Shown: one piece after another, positions 12,099 to 23,846 of the stretch
Layout of the letters: the number at the start of each line of letters is the position of its first letter
Numbering within the stretch: position 1 is the stretch's first letter
NCBI GenBank assembly: GCA_026210745.1
Contig: CP110632.1
Location: forward strand, 4,091,001-4,155,000
Direction: 5' to 3'
Length of the DNA stretch: 64,000 bases
From: Exobasidium rhododendri
Lineage: Eukaryota > Basidiomycota > Exobasidiomycetes > Exobasidiales > Exobasidiaceae
The notes under the pieces: model-generated
Databases searched by the model: none
Seen by the model: the letters and a program-made list of their open reading frames with translations, nothing else
Told to the model about the DNA's origin: nothing
Translations under genes and position numbers: made by a program

Positions 12099-13758
12099 CT
12101 AATCTGCAAGCGCTGTTCCTGACGCACTGCTGCTATCGTCTCCCTCGAGCAGCGAATATTCTAAGCGGGATGAGAAGGCAGAGAAAGAGAGAGGGATGGT
12201 CAGCGTGCAAACAAGGTCTTGGCTTTCTCCCTCTTCCCCTTCTCCATCCATTATGTTGTACAACTCACGCTTCATCAACGTGCATTCGCCGCCCGACTCT
12301 AGATCAATGTTGTAGCAGTAAAAGAGACCTTCGCTAGTGACGCAAATAATCTGTGGCGTCGTGTTACTGATAGCCACTACAGAGCTGACACCGTTGCTTG
12401 GCAGTTTGAGAAAAGCAAAATCTCTCGATGGCTCCCACATCTCTGCTAATGAATTCGGTAGATAGCCCCCGACTGAACCACTCAAATTACGACCTAGTGC
12501 TAGCGACCTCTTGCGGATGGACCCGCTGCGGGTTTTTTTATTCGATCTTAAGCCCTAGTCACAATCGCAAGGACAAACGTAAAGTGCACTCACCTCAAAC
12601 CTCCAGACTTCTTCTTGTCGTCGATGAATGCCTCGTACCCACCCGCTCCTCTCGCCTGGCTCGTCGGGCTGCCATTCTCTGAACTTTCTACACTGTTTAG
12701 ACTAGGACTGCCTGTGTTGTTGGGTGTCGCTATCCTTGCACCCTTCCCACCAGCGTAATTCGAGGATCCTCCTGCTCCTCCTGTAGAATTGAACTTGAAG
12801 ATATGAACCGTCTCTGTGTCGCTTGACACTGCCAAAAGACTGCTGACTGCATTGAAGGCAATCGAGTAGATCTTGGCGTTGTACGTCCCTCTTCTGAATT
12901 GATGCAATTTTTGAGCTCCTGGAACGCTGAAAACTCTGATCACCGTCCCTTTGTCCGATGCAGTCGCCAAAAGCGAACCGGTCGAATTGAGCGCAAGAGT
13001 GGAGATAGGAGTCTTGTGCGCTTGAATTATGTTGGTAACACTGAGTGATAAGAGGTCAAAGATCAAGACGTCTCCCGGCGAACTTTGAGACGAGTTGGAT
13101 GAGAAGGGTGAATTGGCTGATGGGACTGGTGATGGGTAAGCAAGATAGCAGGGGTCTGATGACGGGGATAGTGCACATATGGCTGCAAGACAGTGTGAAT
13201 AGAAAAAGTTAGATCTGTGAGATCAGCAAAGCCGATCTCACGTAGAAGATTAATCCTCTGGCTTACCTTGTGGATTAGGACTCGTCTCGATTGTGTGCAG
13301 CAACTTCATGTTGGAGATGTCGTATATATATATTTCCTCTTCCAATATCACAATTAGCCGCCTCCTGTTCAACCTCACTCCCAAAACCGCTGTCGGAAAG
13401 ACAAGTTCGCAGATTGTGGATTGCCGCTGTGCCGACCAGAAGAATAACAACGTCAGAACTTAAAATGATTTTTTCGAAAATCACTTGAAGAACTCACCTT
13501 TGTGTTGACGATTTTGAGTTTCCTCGGACTGCTGCTGGGCTGACTATCTGCGGTCCCCACAATAGCTACCAGACTCGTGCAGAAGAGCATTTCGACGATA
13601 CTGCAAGGTCCCTCAGCTTTACTGTACACTTTCCCAAAGGGCTCAACATTGGCTATCGAGTACCCTTTCCTTGTGCCTACACTGATACAACTACCGTCTT
13701 GATTGAAAGAGACTGAAAGCAGATCTTGCGATGCTTTCACAGGAGCCGAAGGTGCCAT
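12099..13758 (-). CDS. ATG18: PROPPIN beta-propeller autophagy protein (ATG18/WIPI family)
   Basis: Five exons (13498-13758, 13267-13426, 12594-13182, 12269-12507, 12099-12160) give 436 residues. PROPPINs are seven-bladed WD-like propellers that bind PI3P/PI(3,5)P2 on autophagic, endosomal and vacuolar membranes. Diagnostic features are [17 protein letters not shown] at the N-terminus, [55 protein letters not shown] split over one blade, and the lipid-binding FRRG in [10 protein letters not shown]. After an inserted Gly/Ser loop comes the closing blade [14 protein letters not shown] and a short last exon beginning QYSLLEGDD. Which paralogue (Atg18, Atg21 or Hsv2) it is cannot be settled by reading. 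It converges with the kinase gene, leaving 218 bp between stops. Confidence 0.88.
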
Positions 13759-14204
13759 CTTTATCTTTTACAGAGCGATGAATGATTATGTGGCCGATGC
13801 TTGGTGCACTTCGATGATTACGCAGGCTGTCGGCCAAAGCTCAGGCAAAAAGGATGTGCCAGGACTGCGCTCAGCCTAGCAGACGTAGAGCCAAATTAAA
13901 GAGCAGCGAGTGGAATGGACAAAGTCACAATGAGAACTGGCGGATGTAGAGGCTTGGTCAAGTAAGGCAATAAGGTATTGACCACCCCTCTCAGTGATTA
14001 TCCTGTGTCTCTGGATGCGATTAAAGTTGGCCGTGCGAGTGGGCAATTGAGACACCCACGTGGAGTACTACACGATCCTTTTGGTTCGGCCTGTGCAACA
14101 TTCAGGTCCCGGTCACCTTGAGACACTCGTGGCTCTAGATTTTTACACAAGGCAATCTCTCGCACATTACAGTAGTAGAATTGAAATGGAGTACCGATAC
14201 TGGC
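13759..14204. other. Intergenic: ATG18 promoter and 3' flank of the NDUFA9 gene
   Basis: Nothing coding is apparent. A CACGTG box lies at 14057-14062, about 300 bp upstream of the ATG18 start codon. Confidence 0.35.
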
Positions 14205-15676
14205 CTAATCGACTACATGGTACTTTTGCTTCTTTAGCTTCACCCCAGAATTCTCAACTGGCTGCTCGAATCGTAGATTATTTCTGTACCTTCGCAGGTA
14301 GACGCTTGCTCGTTCTTCTATGAGGTCTGGTTCAATGCCAAGATCAGCGAAGCCGAGTGTCCCTATCGAAGAAGAAGCGAAGTGTACAAGGATCTCATGA
14401 TCAGCTCTTCGCTGGCAAGTCTACAGCGATTGTCAGACCTCATTACTCACCTGCTTCGTCTTCCTTGTCATCGATGAAACGCCTCGTCACTTCATCAGGC
14501 GCCAACATGGGCCACCATGCGAGGTCTCCTATCTTGGCTGCTGCCATTAGAGCAAACTTGGGGATACTTAAGCCTTCTCGGACAGTCTTCTTAAATGTCA
14601 ATGATTCCACTAATCGAAGCAGTTCAATGACTTTGTACGTCTTTGGTCCGGCCAGACTGAACGTTTTTCCAGTGGAGGTAAGATCTGCGTCCATCATGAC
14701 TTCTAATGCTTCAGCAACATCAAACGAGTGCACAGGTCGCATCTTGGTCTGCCCGTGATTGACGTGCCACAGAAGAGGATAGTCTGAGAGCAAGGAACGG
14801 TAAGTATTATTTTATCCAAGACATCTCGAGCCTTTTCCCTTATCAAGTCCCTACTTACAGGCCATTTGATTGAGTAGCCTATCCTCATGTCCAAACATGG
14901 GTCCGGGTCGTACTATAGTTGCGCCTTCGAAAGCCTTCTTGACCAATGCTTCTCCCTCTGCCTTTGATCGCAAGTAGGCACTAGGTGAGTTGGCGTCTGC
15001 ATTTAGGTCAGAGACATGGACAAATCGAGACACGCCAAGTGACTCGGCCATTTGAGCGAGTCGGAGTGCACCTGCTATGTGAACGTCATTGTACTTGAAA
15101 TTCTTCGTTTCGTAATATCTGCCAACTAGATTGTAGACAATGTCGGAATGGCGCATGCACTCTTCGATCTGATCATCGTTTCTGAGATCCCATTCCTACC
15201 GCAAAGATTGAAGAAGAGAAATTAGGGCTCAATACTTGCTACTTCTTAGTATGCGTGACTGCTCTTACCATCGGCACAATTTGACCCAAGTCTCCCATAA
15301 CCTTCAAATGTCTCTTCTCGTCTTCATCGCGGTAGGGCACAATAACTTGAGTGCCCTTTTGCGCCAATCGATTTACTAAGTATCTTCCCAGAAAGCCAGT
15401 GCACCCAAAGACTGTAGCTACATGACCCGAAACGGAAGATCTGATAGAAGGGAAAGTATGAGGAATAAGGACATCACGCTTCCGCTAATATCGCCTCTGC
15501 ACGTCTCACCTTCCTCCTCCATAAGGACCTGCCTTGACGATAGGCTGACCAGTCTTTCGTTTGATGAGCAGATCATGCATGCCGGATCGCTGCTGTTGAA
15601 AGGCGACGGAGCTGGAAGCTAGCCTTAGAGCAGACCCTCGACAGGGCGATGCCGCTGACTGAATCAACAACACCAT
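14205..15676 (-). CDS. NDUFA9: Complex I 39/40-kDa subunit NDUFA9-like (atypical short-chain dehydrogenase)
   Basis: Five exons (15510-15676, 15269-15440, 14859-15195, 14451-14783, 14205-14362) give 388 residues. The start [20 protein letters not shown] is a typical presequence. The mature part opens [21 protein letters not shown], the dinucleotide-binding loop (GxxGxxG), followed by [36 protein letters not shown] and [11 protein letters not shown]. The C-terminus has [11 protein letters not shown] and a last exon with [19 protein letters not shown] and RRYRNN. This subunit binds NADPH structurally at the junction of the peripheral arm and membrane arm of NADH dehydrogenase. The last exon only appears once the GTGAGT donor inside DEAG is spliced; without it the frame would stop early. 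It is divergent from the EF-hand gene with 276 bp between. Confidence 0.92.
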
Positions 15677-15952
15677 CTTAGCGCTTCAACAAGGTGGCTA
15701 AAGGTAGTGTGTGTGTGAAGTCGTATGTAGAAGTGAATGTGTGGTGTCCTGAGTGATGCGAGACCGAGTACCCAGACATCATTGGATTGTGAGCAATCGG
15801 TTCTGAATGGAGGGAGATTGAATTCACGTGGCGTAGGTCGATCCAAGGGAGGGCCAACGCATATCGCCGCGCCCACTAGAAGCACTGTCTCGACTTTGAC
15901 GCTAAGAGATCCCAGACAGTCGATCAGTCGGACAATGCTTCCTCCAACAATC

Positions 15953-17588
15953 ATGGCGTTCAAAGACAAGGTGAGAGAGTGAAATAAGCTTCACAGATGA
16001 AACAGAAGGACTCGAGCTGACCAGTCGAGCAACAAACACTACACAGCTGGTGCTCTTTCTCTCACTTGTCGCTGTGGTCTACGGTCATGGGCCAGAGGAG
16101 ATTGAACCGGCAGAAATTGCTGGGGAAGCTCCTCATGCAAAAGGACAGGAATCATATGTACAAAAGCACATGGCGTCGGAGCATCACATCGGGGCTTTCG
16201 ATCTCGGGAGCTTTTTTTCTCTCCACGACTTGAATCGAGATGGTATTCTGGATGTGAGTGATGTGAAAGAAGTAGACACCAAGTCTGGCCTTGCTGAGCG
16301 ACGTTCTTTCCCCCATGATCTCGTGCAGCGATCGGAGATCGAGGCCATATACGGTGTACACCACAGCACGTCTGTCAAACATTCACCGGACTATGAAGTT
16401 CATGATGAAAAGGCAAACAAGATCGTAGAGAGAGTCCTACGTCGAATGGACAAAGATGGAGATGGGGTCATCACTCAGCGAGAATTCACCAACGCGGGAG
16501 CTGATGGACTCCCCTCATTTGAGGAATTCGGGAAAGGGATCTTGGGTCATCACTATGGTATGTCTTGGCGGAGTGATGACACCGGCTGCTTATAACGCTG
16601 AAGCTGATATTCTTGTTCTCCTCTTCATCCAGACGAAGAATCGGAATACTTTGTACACCACGAAGAGATCTATCACAACACCCCGGAGACACAAGTCGAG
16701 AGCTCCTACAATCATCCCGAAGACGTAGAACATTTTGCTCACCACGAAAAGTTGGAAGAAGAAGAAGAGAGGAGGGAAAGAGCGGCGGAGGGCCTCCCGT
16801 CTCGTGAAGAAGACGAAGCGAAACGAAAGGCAGCCGAAGCAAAGGGTGAAAAGTACACTTCGCCTTACGACGCTCAGATTCCCGAAGCAAATAGTCCGAC
16901 TGCCCCTCAAAATGCATACGATCCTCACATGGAGAGTGGTTTTGCGCATCAGCAAGGATGGGAGTCGACGGAACACGTCTTTAAGACTCCAGAGGGTGAG
17001 CACATCGTCAAAACGCAACCCATCGACATAAACGACGCATCGCAACCGATCGCTAAAGGACATGAAGATACTACCGATGTACCGCAAAGGCTTGTTGGAG
17101 AGACCGATGAAGGCTATAAAGACCGTCTGACTGCTCATGCTCAAAGAAAGCTAGCTGCGCAAGAATTTGCAAAGAAGAATCCAAAGTTGGCCCAACCAGG
17201 AATTGATCCAAAGACTGGTCAAGTGATCCAAGCACCCGGCGAATCGGTCGAGGATTTCCTGAAAAGAAAGCAAAAAGTTCAGTTTGCGAATACAAAGTCG
17301 AAAGCTCCCTACACAGCACCAAGCAAGGAAGACACTCGTAAATCTGCGCCATACAAGGTGAGTTTTTTTCCTTGCCTTTCCTCCCTTTTGTCATTACTAC
17401 ATCTTCTGCTTCCTCAGTCGTTGATCTTTCTGACTTCGCAGTATCCTCCTATCCAGAACCGTCTCAAGAAGCAGAGTTACTTCGTGAGTGTCTTGACAGA
17501 GTAGATTTGTCGTTGGAGGTGAAAAAACCCGCTCACCATTTCTTGATCGACTCTGACGCTCGCTTCTGTCTCTCAGGGTGAATTTTGA
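15953..17588 (+). CDS. SSP120: Secreted/Golgi EF-hand protein, Ssp120/nucleobindin-like
   Basis: Five exons (15953-15970, 16047-16557, 16633-17357, 17442-17483, 17577-17588) give 435 residues. MAFKDKLVLFLSLVAVVYG is a clear signal peptide; an in-frame ATG at 15934 would add six residues. Then comes HMASEHHIGAFDLGSFFSLH, with a first EF-loop (DLNRDGILDVSD) and a second (DKDGDGVITQRE), the layout of Ssp120 and nucleobindin, luminal calcium-binding proteins of the early secretory pathway. Downstream is a charged, probably helical LEEEEERRERAAEG segment and several GE-rich repeats. The last coding exon carries only three residues (GEF) plus stop, so the C-terminus depends on small exons. There is no HDEL-type retrieval signal. 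Function is inferred from architecture. Confidence 0.78.
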
Positions 17589-17697
17589 AGCACATTTCGG
17601 TCAGCTACTTTATTTGACGACCTGATAGTGACTGAACTTTGAACATAGCGTTCTCGTGAATATATGAGTATTCATATTTGTCATCACATCTACTACT

Positions 17698-20018
17698 TTA
17701 CATGGCGAGGCCCACATGGTTTGATTCGACCTTTAAGGGAGCGTAGGGAGAGCACATGGACACAGGGGTGCTCGTCTCGATCTCGTCGAAGATCTGTGGC
17801 AGAAAGGCCATCTCAAAATCGTGTGAGGAAAGGTTACGACTTTTATCTTGAGAATAGCTTCGAGGAAGGGAAAACGCCGATTCGGGATCAGTAGGTGAAT
17901 CAAGGCCTAAGAGGACGAAAGAAGCCGAGCAAGGAATTTCCTGTCGAAGTGAAAGCGATTCCAGTCGCAGTCGATGAGGATTCTTGGCTTTGCTACCCTT
18001 TGACAGACTTGAAGTTCTTGAGGAAGACAGGCTCATCGGAGAGTGGTCGCTGCTACTGCTAATGCTAAGGCTACTCGATCTTGCTCTATGAGACACGGGG
18101 CTGTTGCTTGAAACAGAGTCTCTTGCTTGCTGGCCTATGGAGAATGGCAGCTCTACTTCATCATCCTCCCATTGATGATGATGATGAGAGTATTGTGAAG
18201 AGATGGAAGAGCGAGGTGTCTCAGGAAACCTCTCAATCTCAGGAATCAAAGATTGCGACAAGTCATCTGCGATCGTCGATGATCTGCTATGTTTCGTCTT
18301 CGTTTCCGTGAACCTCGATGTCGATATTCTCTTCTCGGCAGTGCAGTGATTTTCACGATAAAGAAGAAGCTCCTCCTTTGGATCAATGCCTTTGCTGCTG
18401 CGGTTGCTTGCGCCGGCGGATGGTACGATACAGTTTGGATATTGGAATGCCAACGATTCAGTCGAGGAAACGAGCTCTTCCATCGAATCAAAAGATTCTC
18501 CACACAGATCTGTCGCAGTGAAAGAAACGTCGTCGTCACAGTTTTCAGCGAATAATTCCGAGTCGAAAGTCATACGCCTACTACGCTTGAAGTGTCTGCT
18601 GCTACTGCTATTCGTGAAGGAGGGCGGTTGATGTAGATGCACAGACCTACTTCCTTTACGGAAATCCTGCTCTGCCTCTTTCAATTGTTCGATCAAGGAC
18701 TGATAGGGGTGTATAGACGGGCATCCGATCAACACCTCGATATTAGTGCTCCTTCGTTTTCTCTATTCACTTACCCGCAGATGTTTCAACCAAACCTGAC
18801 GTCGCTCTACACTCTCAAATCTGAGCAACCACTCGCCACGTTGACAAGCGACTTGATCGACGGCAGACACACCGTCGCTCGTTTGGTTTGACACGACGTT
18901 TCCACCTACTCTGATGATCCAAGTGCTCCCTTTGCCGTATTCTTTACAGCTTTCTGGCACTGTGGCGTAGCTGTCACTATTCATGATCATCCTCTCTGTT
19001 TCCAGTGCCGAAGTCTCGGAAGACTTGAAGACATGCATACAGACTTGAGGCTCAACGAGGTTCCTCTCCGTGTCACTGAGCTGGCTGTTCAAAGTTATCT
19101 TTCTCGTCTTCCATCCCTTCTTCCTACCCACGACATTCTTTGTTATCTCGTACTTCCACACACTTTCGTCCAATAAGCTTGAGATGCATTTTTCGATTCT
19201 ACGACAAGGAAACGGATTAAGATTATCCGTTGAGACTGTCGTCGATGATGCAGATGCAAGATAAGGTGTGGTCACGAAGACAGACAAGGGCAAAGATAAA
19301 GTAGAGCTAGGTGCTCGTTGATCCGAAATTGAGCCCTCCATGCCGTACACTGACATTGAGCGAGATAATGCGTCAGTAAGGTCGGGAGAGGAGGTACTTT
19401 GGTGTGCGTATGGCGTTCCGACTCTTCTCGTATCTTTTCCCGGAAAGCCAATTATTTGAATGTCAGGAGGTAAAAGAAGGTTGTGATCATCGGGAGTGTA
19501 TTCTTTCATGGCCAGTTGATTGACCGCTGTGCTGTTGTGGATCCTGAAATGACTGTCTGATCTCACTCTCTCGCTCGATATGGGCACAGTGTCCAAGGAG
19601 GGAGAGGCCATGTTCGGCATTGGGGATTTGGGGAGAATGTATGCCTCCGGATTCTCACCAAAGAATCGAGATACCTTGTCACCGCTAGGTGAGTGTCCTT
19701 TGCAAAACATACTGTCCGGTCGTGTCGTCGAAGTATAATTGCTTGAATCGAGGCGATGTCTAGAGATGAGCTCTACGTGGGAAGAGGAGGTGGGAAGGGG
19801 AGGTGGGAAGCAAGCCGTGTGGGAGTGCAAGAGAGAAAGGGAGCAAGCAAGGAGCCATCAGGACAGACACTCTCTTCCCCCTTTTTCCTTCCTTTGTTTG
19901 TTTTGGGAGTTGGAGGGCCTCTTGATCCCCTGCGTCAAAACAAAGTGTGGCTATCTCTCCAAGTGCAATCACACACGACTTACCCTCTCTGCATAACGAG
20001 CGCATCGTAGATCTCCAT
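17698..20018 (-). CDS. Pleckstrin-homology (PH) domain protein
   Basis: Three exons (19984-20018, 18775-19759, 17698-18699) give 673 residues. The first exon encodes MEIYDALVMQRG and joins, over a long inferred intron (19760-19983), to HRLDSSNYTSTTRPD; this start is less certain than the rest. An N-terminal motif DKVSRFFGENPEAYI and a central PH-like domain (about residues 190-345: VWKYEITKNVVGRKKGWKTR through GEWLLRFESVERRQVWLKHL) are visible. The PH domain closes with the Trp-containing C-terminal helix, which the second splice extends as LRSLIEQLKEAEQDFRKGS. The rest is Ser-rich low complexity with many SP sites. It presumably binds phosphoinositides or membrane proteins; no catalytic domain is visible. 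Many fungal PH proteins of this kind act in polarity or TOR signalling, but nothing here decides that. Confidence 0.72.
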
Positions 20019-21182
20019 CTTTGGTGCCCGGCTCGAACAATACCAGCAGTACCACGGCGAGAGGCTTACTCGGTGATCAAGCCATCTAATTCCACGACAA
20101 TCTAATTGATCCCTTGCCCCTTTGTACAGCTCCAGTGCCTCCCCCTTTCCCTCCCACTGTCAACTCGCCTTAACAATGATGCGATGAACTCTTGTTGAAA
20201 GAAGACACTGCTACCCACTATATCCGACTCCTGAGGGAACAATCTGAGCCACACAATATTTTCATCCATTTTCACCATTGTTCGACAGGAAGTGAACGAC
20301 TTTTAAACGAAAGGACTGAGTTGCCTCTTTCCTCGTTCTCGTTCCCTCTGCCTTGCGAGGGCTCATTGATGGAGATTTACTAAGCTCTAAACCAGTCAGA
20401 CTTTACCCTTTATCTTCTATTGTGGATTTTGTGCAGGTTCACCTACTTACGGGAAAGAAAAGAATCGCGCCCGACGCATTTCTTTCAGGCACGGGCCTTT
20501 TTTTCTATTGATTGTAGCCAGAGCCAAGAGGAGGACACAACTCTCCATTGTTCTGATCTTGAAACTAGAACAATGGGCGGTGCTTACCGAGAACTCTCGG
20601 CACTGAACAGGATCGGTCTGCAGTACCATACATGGTTTCCCTCATGAACAATCGGATCACGCCATCACCTGCCCCTTCTACTGCTTGTTCTGAGATGTCC
20701 CGTGAGAGTTTGAATCTGCATGAAAGGCAACGCTGCTGCATCTGAGCGCCGAAAGAGAAGCGACACGGGTGCAAGCAATCATTCATCGCACCGCTTTCCC
20801 ACGCTGTTGCATTCTGCATACCTGAGCATTAGAGAAGGACTCTTAGCCCCTTTTCTTGGGAGATGTGCCATACGGCTGCTTTCGTGTCAAACAGCAGAAG
20901 TCGATCGTGTCTCCTTTCCCTTCTCGCCCACAGTATATCCCCGTCATTTTGAAGGGCCAAGAATTCTGTTTCCGAGAAGGAAGATCTGGCGTCCCCGCGC
21001 CCGGCTAGCGTCTGAGTCAAATTGCCTCGAACGCGCTAATAAGCTCAATCTTTGACTATGGAGAAGTGGAGATGAAAGAAGGGGGGGGCTCCTCCCAAGG
21101 ACGACACGACAACCTAGAGCATCATCTCGTCGTACACAATCTCTGGCCCCAATCATATCCGTGTCATCCATTTAAAGACAAC
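20019..21182. other. 1.16-kb divergent intergenic region
   Basis: Lies between the inferred start of the PH gene and the acyl-CoA dehydrogenase. Frames of 60-110 codons exist on both strands but none has recognisable content. I see no tRNA; one TTCGAGC near 20030 (minus strand) lacks a matching T-arm. Confidence 0.35.
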
Positions 21183-22373
21183 ATGGCAGCCACTAAACAT
21201 GGTGTCAAGACGCTGGCCATAATCGGTGCCTCTGGTCAAATGGGCAACGGAATAGCTTACGTCGCTGCCACACAAGCAAACATTCCTCGAATCCTCATCT
21301 GCGATCAATCTGAAGCGCAACTCGACAAGGGAATCTTGTTCTTTGAGAAGCTGCTGGCTAAGGATGTCGCCAAATCGAAACTGACACAAGATCAGGCGGA
21401 CAGAGCGAGGGCTTCATTGGTCAAAGTCGAAGGTACACACAAACTGGCAGAACACCGAGGAGGACCACCTGACCTAGTGATCGAGGCTGCAACGGAGAAC
21501 TTGCAGATCAAACAAAGCATCTTCAAGACACTGGCTAGTACATTACCATTGAGCACGATCCTGGCGACAAATACGAGTAGTATAAGCGTGAGCAAGATTG
21601 CAGCAAGCGCGCTTGACGATCGAGTGGAGAAGGGAAGTAAGGAGGCGTGGGAGAGTCCAGCTAGGGTGAGTCCTTGTCTTGCTGCTGCTATTAGATTTAC
21701 TCATCCGTCTAACGTTGCCCGGACTACGGTGGCGTGCACAATGTAGACAATAGGACTGCACTTTTTCAATCCTGTCCCATTCATGAAGCTCGTCGAGATA
21801 ATTCCGGCTCTGCAAACTTCTGCAGAGGTTACGAACAGAGCTCGAGCGTTTGCGGAAGCTTGTGGCAAGACTATTACTCAAAGCGCAGACACACCAGGCT
21901 TTGTCAGTAATAGACTGCTGGTGCCATTCATCAACGAGGGTGAGCAGCATGATCCGCTGAAGCTTTGGTATTTCGCCTTAGTAAGATGTGACGTAGCTCA
22001 CTGTATGCAATTTGGCAGCCATCATCGCACTTGAGACGGGTGTTGCGACAAAGGAAGACATCGACACTACTCTCAAGCTTGGCATGAGACACCCCATGGG
22101 ACCTTTAGAGCTGTCGGATTTCATAGGTAACGATACAGTGTATGCTATTGCAGAGACTCTGGCAAGGGAAACAGGCGACTCCAAATACAGGCCGTCAGTC
22201 CTGGTGAGTCCTGCGACGCCATGGCAGCTGGGCTCGACGAGTAAAGCTTTCTTGTAAATAATCTCCTGACAAAACACACCTTCTTCTCTGGACAGCTGGC
22301 AAGGATGGTTGACGCTGGTTGGTATGGTAGGAAGAGCGGCAAGGGCTTTTATGATTACAACAAAGAGTCGTAA
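21183..22373 (+). CDS. 3-hydroxyacyl-CoA / 3-hydroxybutyryl-CoA dehydrogenase
   Basis: Four exons (21183-21665, 21747-21939, 22019-22203, 22296-22373) give 312 residues, the normal length for the single-domain enzyme that oxidises 3-hydroxyacyl-CoA with NAD in beta-oxidation or butanoate metabolism. The NAD-binding fold begins LAIIGASGQMGNGIAYVAA. Then come DLVIEAATENLQIKQSIF, STILATNTSSISVSKIA, GLHFFNPVPFMKLVEIIP (catalytic His in LHFFNP), DTPGFVSNRLLVPFINE and HPMGPLELSDFIGNDT, ending GWYGRKSGKGFYDYN. The glycine loop carries one extra residue compared with the usual GAGxMG (see findings). I see neither a strong presequence nor a C-terminal peroxisomal signal, so its location is open. It converges with the next gene, leaving 71 bp. 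Confidence 0.9.
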
Positions 22374-22444
22374 GGCAATTATGATATGCTGCCTAGCTTT
22401 TTTTTGTTCCTATGGGAAACACGCTTTTCTCCAGGCCACTTCTC

Positions 22445-23537
22445 CTACTGCCAACCTCGACTGAGTAAGCCCACTCTTTTGCCTGCCTGAGACCATGCCG
22501 TCCCCGTATCCTTCTCGCCCCTCCTCTCGTCGACTATCTTCACTCCTGGTACTCGCGAACTTAATTCACTTTGACCGGGTAACAAGAATGGTCGAATGAC
22601 TGTCTCCACATCCAGCTCGGAGATTGTCAAATGCGATGTCGTCGGAGATCGTGATTGTGGGAATGCGACTGGTAGCAAAAGAAAGATGAGGACACTGCTT
22701 GATTTCCGTATCCTTGCCATGTCAGCATGATATGTTTCTAGGAGAGAGACCTTCTTCTCCTCTGCTTGCTGAAGAAGATCATGCTGCTGTTGATTGTTCT
22801 TTTCGAAAAAGACGGGCGAATTGGCTCTTGGTGTTCGATCACCATCACCGTCTTGGTCATCTGTAGAGTATCCATTGATCCCGTTTCTGCAATCATGAAC
22901 ACTTGACGTATCATTCGCTTCTTCCTCCGCCCCACCAACGACCTCCAACATGACTTCACAATGAGCGTCACAGGCTAGCGCTCTCGCCAGGGCTAGCCTG
23001 CCTTCTTCCTTACTGTATTCGAGAACCCTCCTGGAGTCAAAGTTGGGAACACTTGTAAGATTTTGGCCCAACATTGCGACCGTCTCTACTCTGGATCCAA
23101 CGGAAGCTGCAAGTGGAGATGCCTCGTCTACCGGAGGAGGCGGAGCTATCAAGGTGACAGTATAGTATTGAGAAAGGGTCGACAAGAGTCCTTCAAGCAG
23201 CTCCATGTTATCGCTGGTACGAATGAAAGTTGATGGTAGTGACAAGGAGAGTGTTGGAGAATACTTCTTCATAGGAAATCGTGTGAGGCAAATAGAATCA
23301 GCAAGAAGTCTATCACAACCAAAGCAAAGTAGACTCTTGTTCGAATCTCTCAAATCAAATGCTCACCCTTTTCCCCGACGCTGAGCTCTCGCCTTGGTCA
23401 GCGTCTTTCCTCGAAGAAGGCGCACCATCACTCGAGGCAGCGAAGTGTTGATACAGGTAGTAGCTCAAACCTGCGAGAGACACCGCTGCACCAAGGGCTG
23501 CAATAGAACGACTTTTGCCCCTGCGATTTATTGACAT
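22445..23537 (-). CDS. N-terminally anchored membrane protein, possibly Pex22-like
   Basis: Two exons (23367-23537, 22445-23266) give 330 residues. A basic leader MSINRRGKSRS precedes one hydrophobic helix (IAALGAAVSLAGLSYYLY), then a polar linker and a soluble domain. The domain starts with a beta-strand SPTLSLSLPST, a helix LLEGLLSTLSQYY, a strand TVTLIAPPPP, and RRVLEYSKEEGRLALARAL. This order (short N-terminal anchor, then a Rossmann-like domain with an EEGR-type helix) is what I know of Pex22, the peroxisomal membrane anchor of the ubiquitin-conjugating enzyme Pex4. The match is by architecture and a few residues, not by a catalytic motif, so the name is tentative. An Asn/Gln/Asp-rich insertion sits around residues 170-210. 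Confidence 0.55.
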
Positions 23538-23846
23538 GTCGTCGTGATACTCTTGGCAAGGATGATGAAAGTCTGCAGGCAAGATCGAGACTCGATAAGG
23601 GCTGCCCCAAAGACAAATTTTGCGCTTTCATTTTGGTGTGCATAGATAGAATCACGGTAGATAGATTAGATAGGCTTTTTCAAACGCGTCTCCCACGGCC
23701 CACTACTACTCTCCACCCCATTGCCTTTCCTTCTCTAGTGGGGGCGTGGGAGGGTGCGATTGTCATACTCCGAGCAAACATTATTGTTACAAATACAGAA
23801 TAAAGGGTGATGCACATGCGGTTGTTACAGGGAGTGTAGTACACCT
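23538..23846. other. Intergenic: promoter of the Pex22-like gene and 3' flank of PET127
   Basis: Nothing specific is seen; short AT-rich stretches near 23760-23800. Confidence 0.3.

Noticed and set aside
12521-12540. GC-rich hairpin ACCCGCTGCGGGT followed by seven T, like a rho-independent terminator
   Set aside because: It lies in the third intron of ATG18 in a eukaryotic gene. Such hairpins do not end fungal Pol II transcription; it is most likely chance.
13215-13245. Short inverted repeat (TGAGATC ... GATCTCA) in an ATG18 intron
   Set aside because: Seven-base arms with a small loop are common; no sign of a functional RNA.
20025-20045. TTCGAGC on the minus strand resembling a tRNA T-loop
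   Set aside because: The flanking bases do not form a T-stem, and no acceptor, D or anticodon arms can be drawn.
20019-21182. Open frames of 60-110 codons in the intergenic region before the hydroxyacyl-CoA dehydrogenase
   Set aside because: None has a recognisable motif, splice continuation or coding-like composition.
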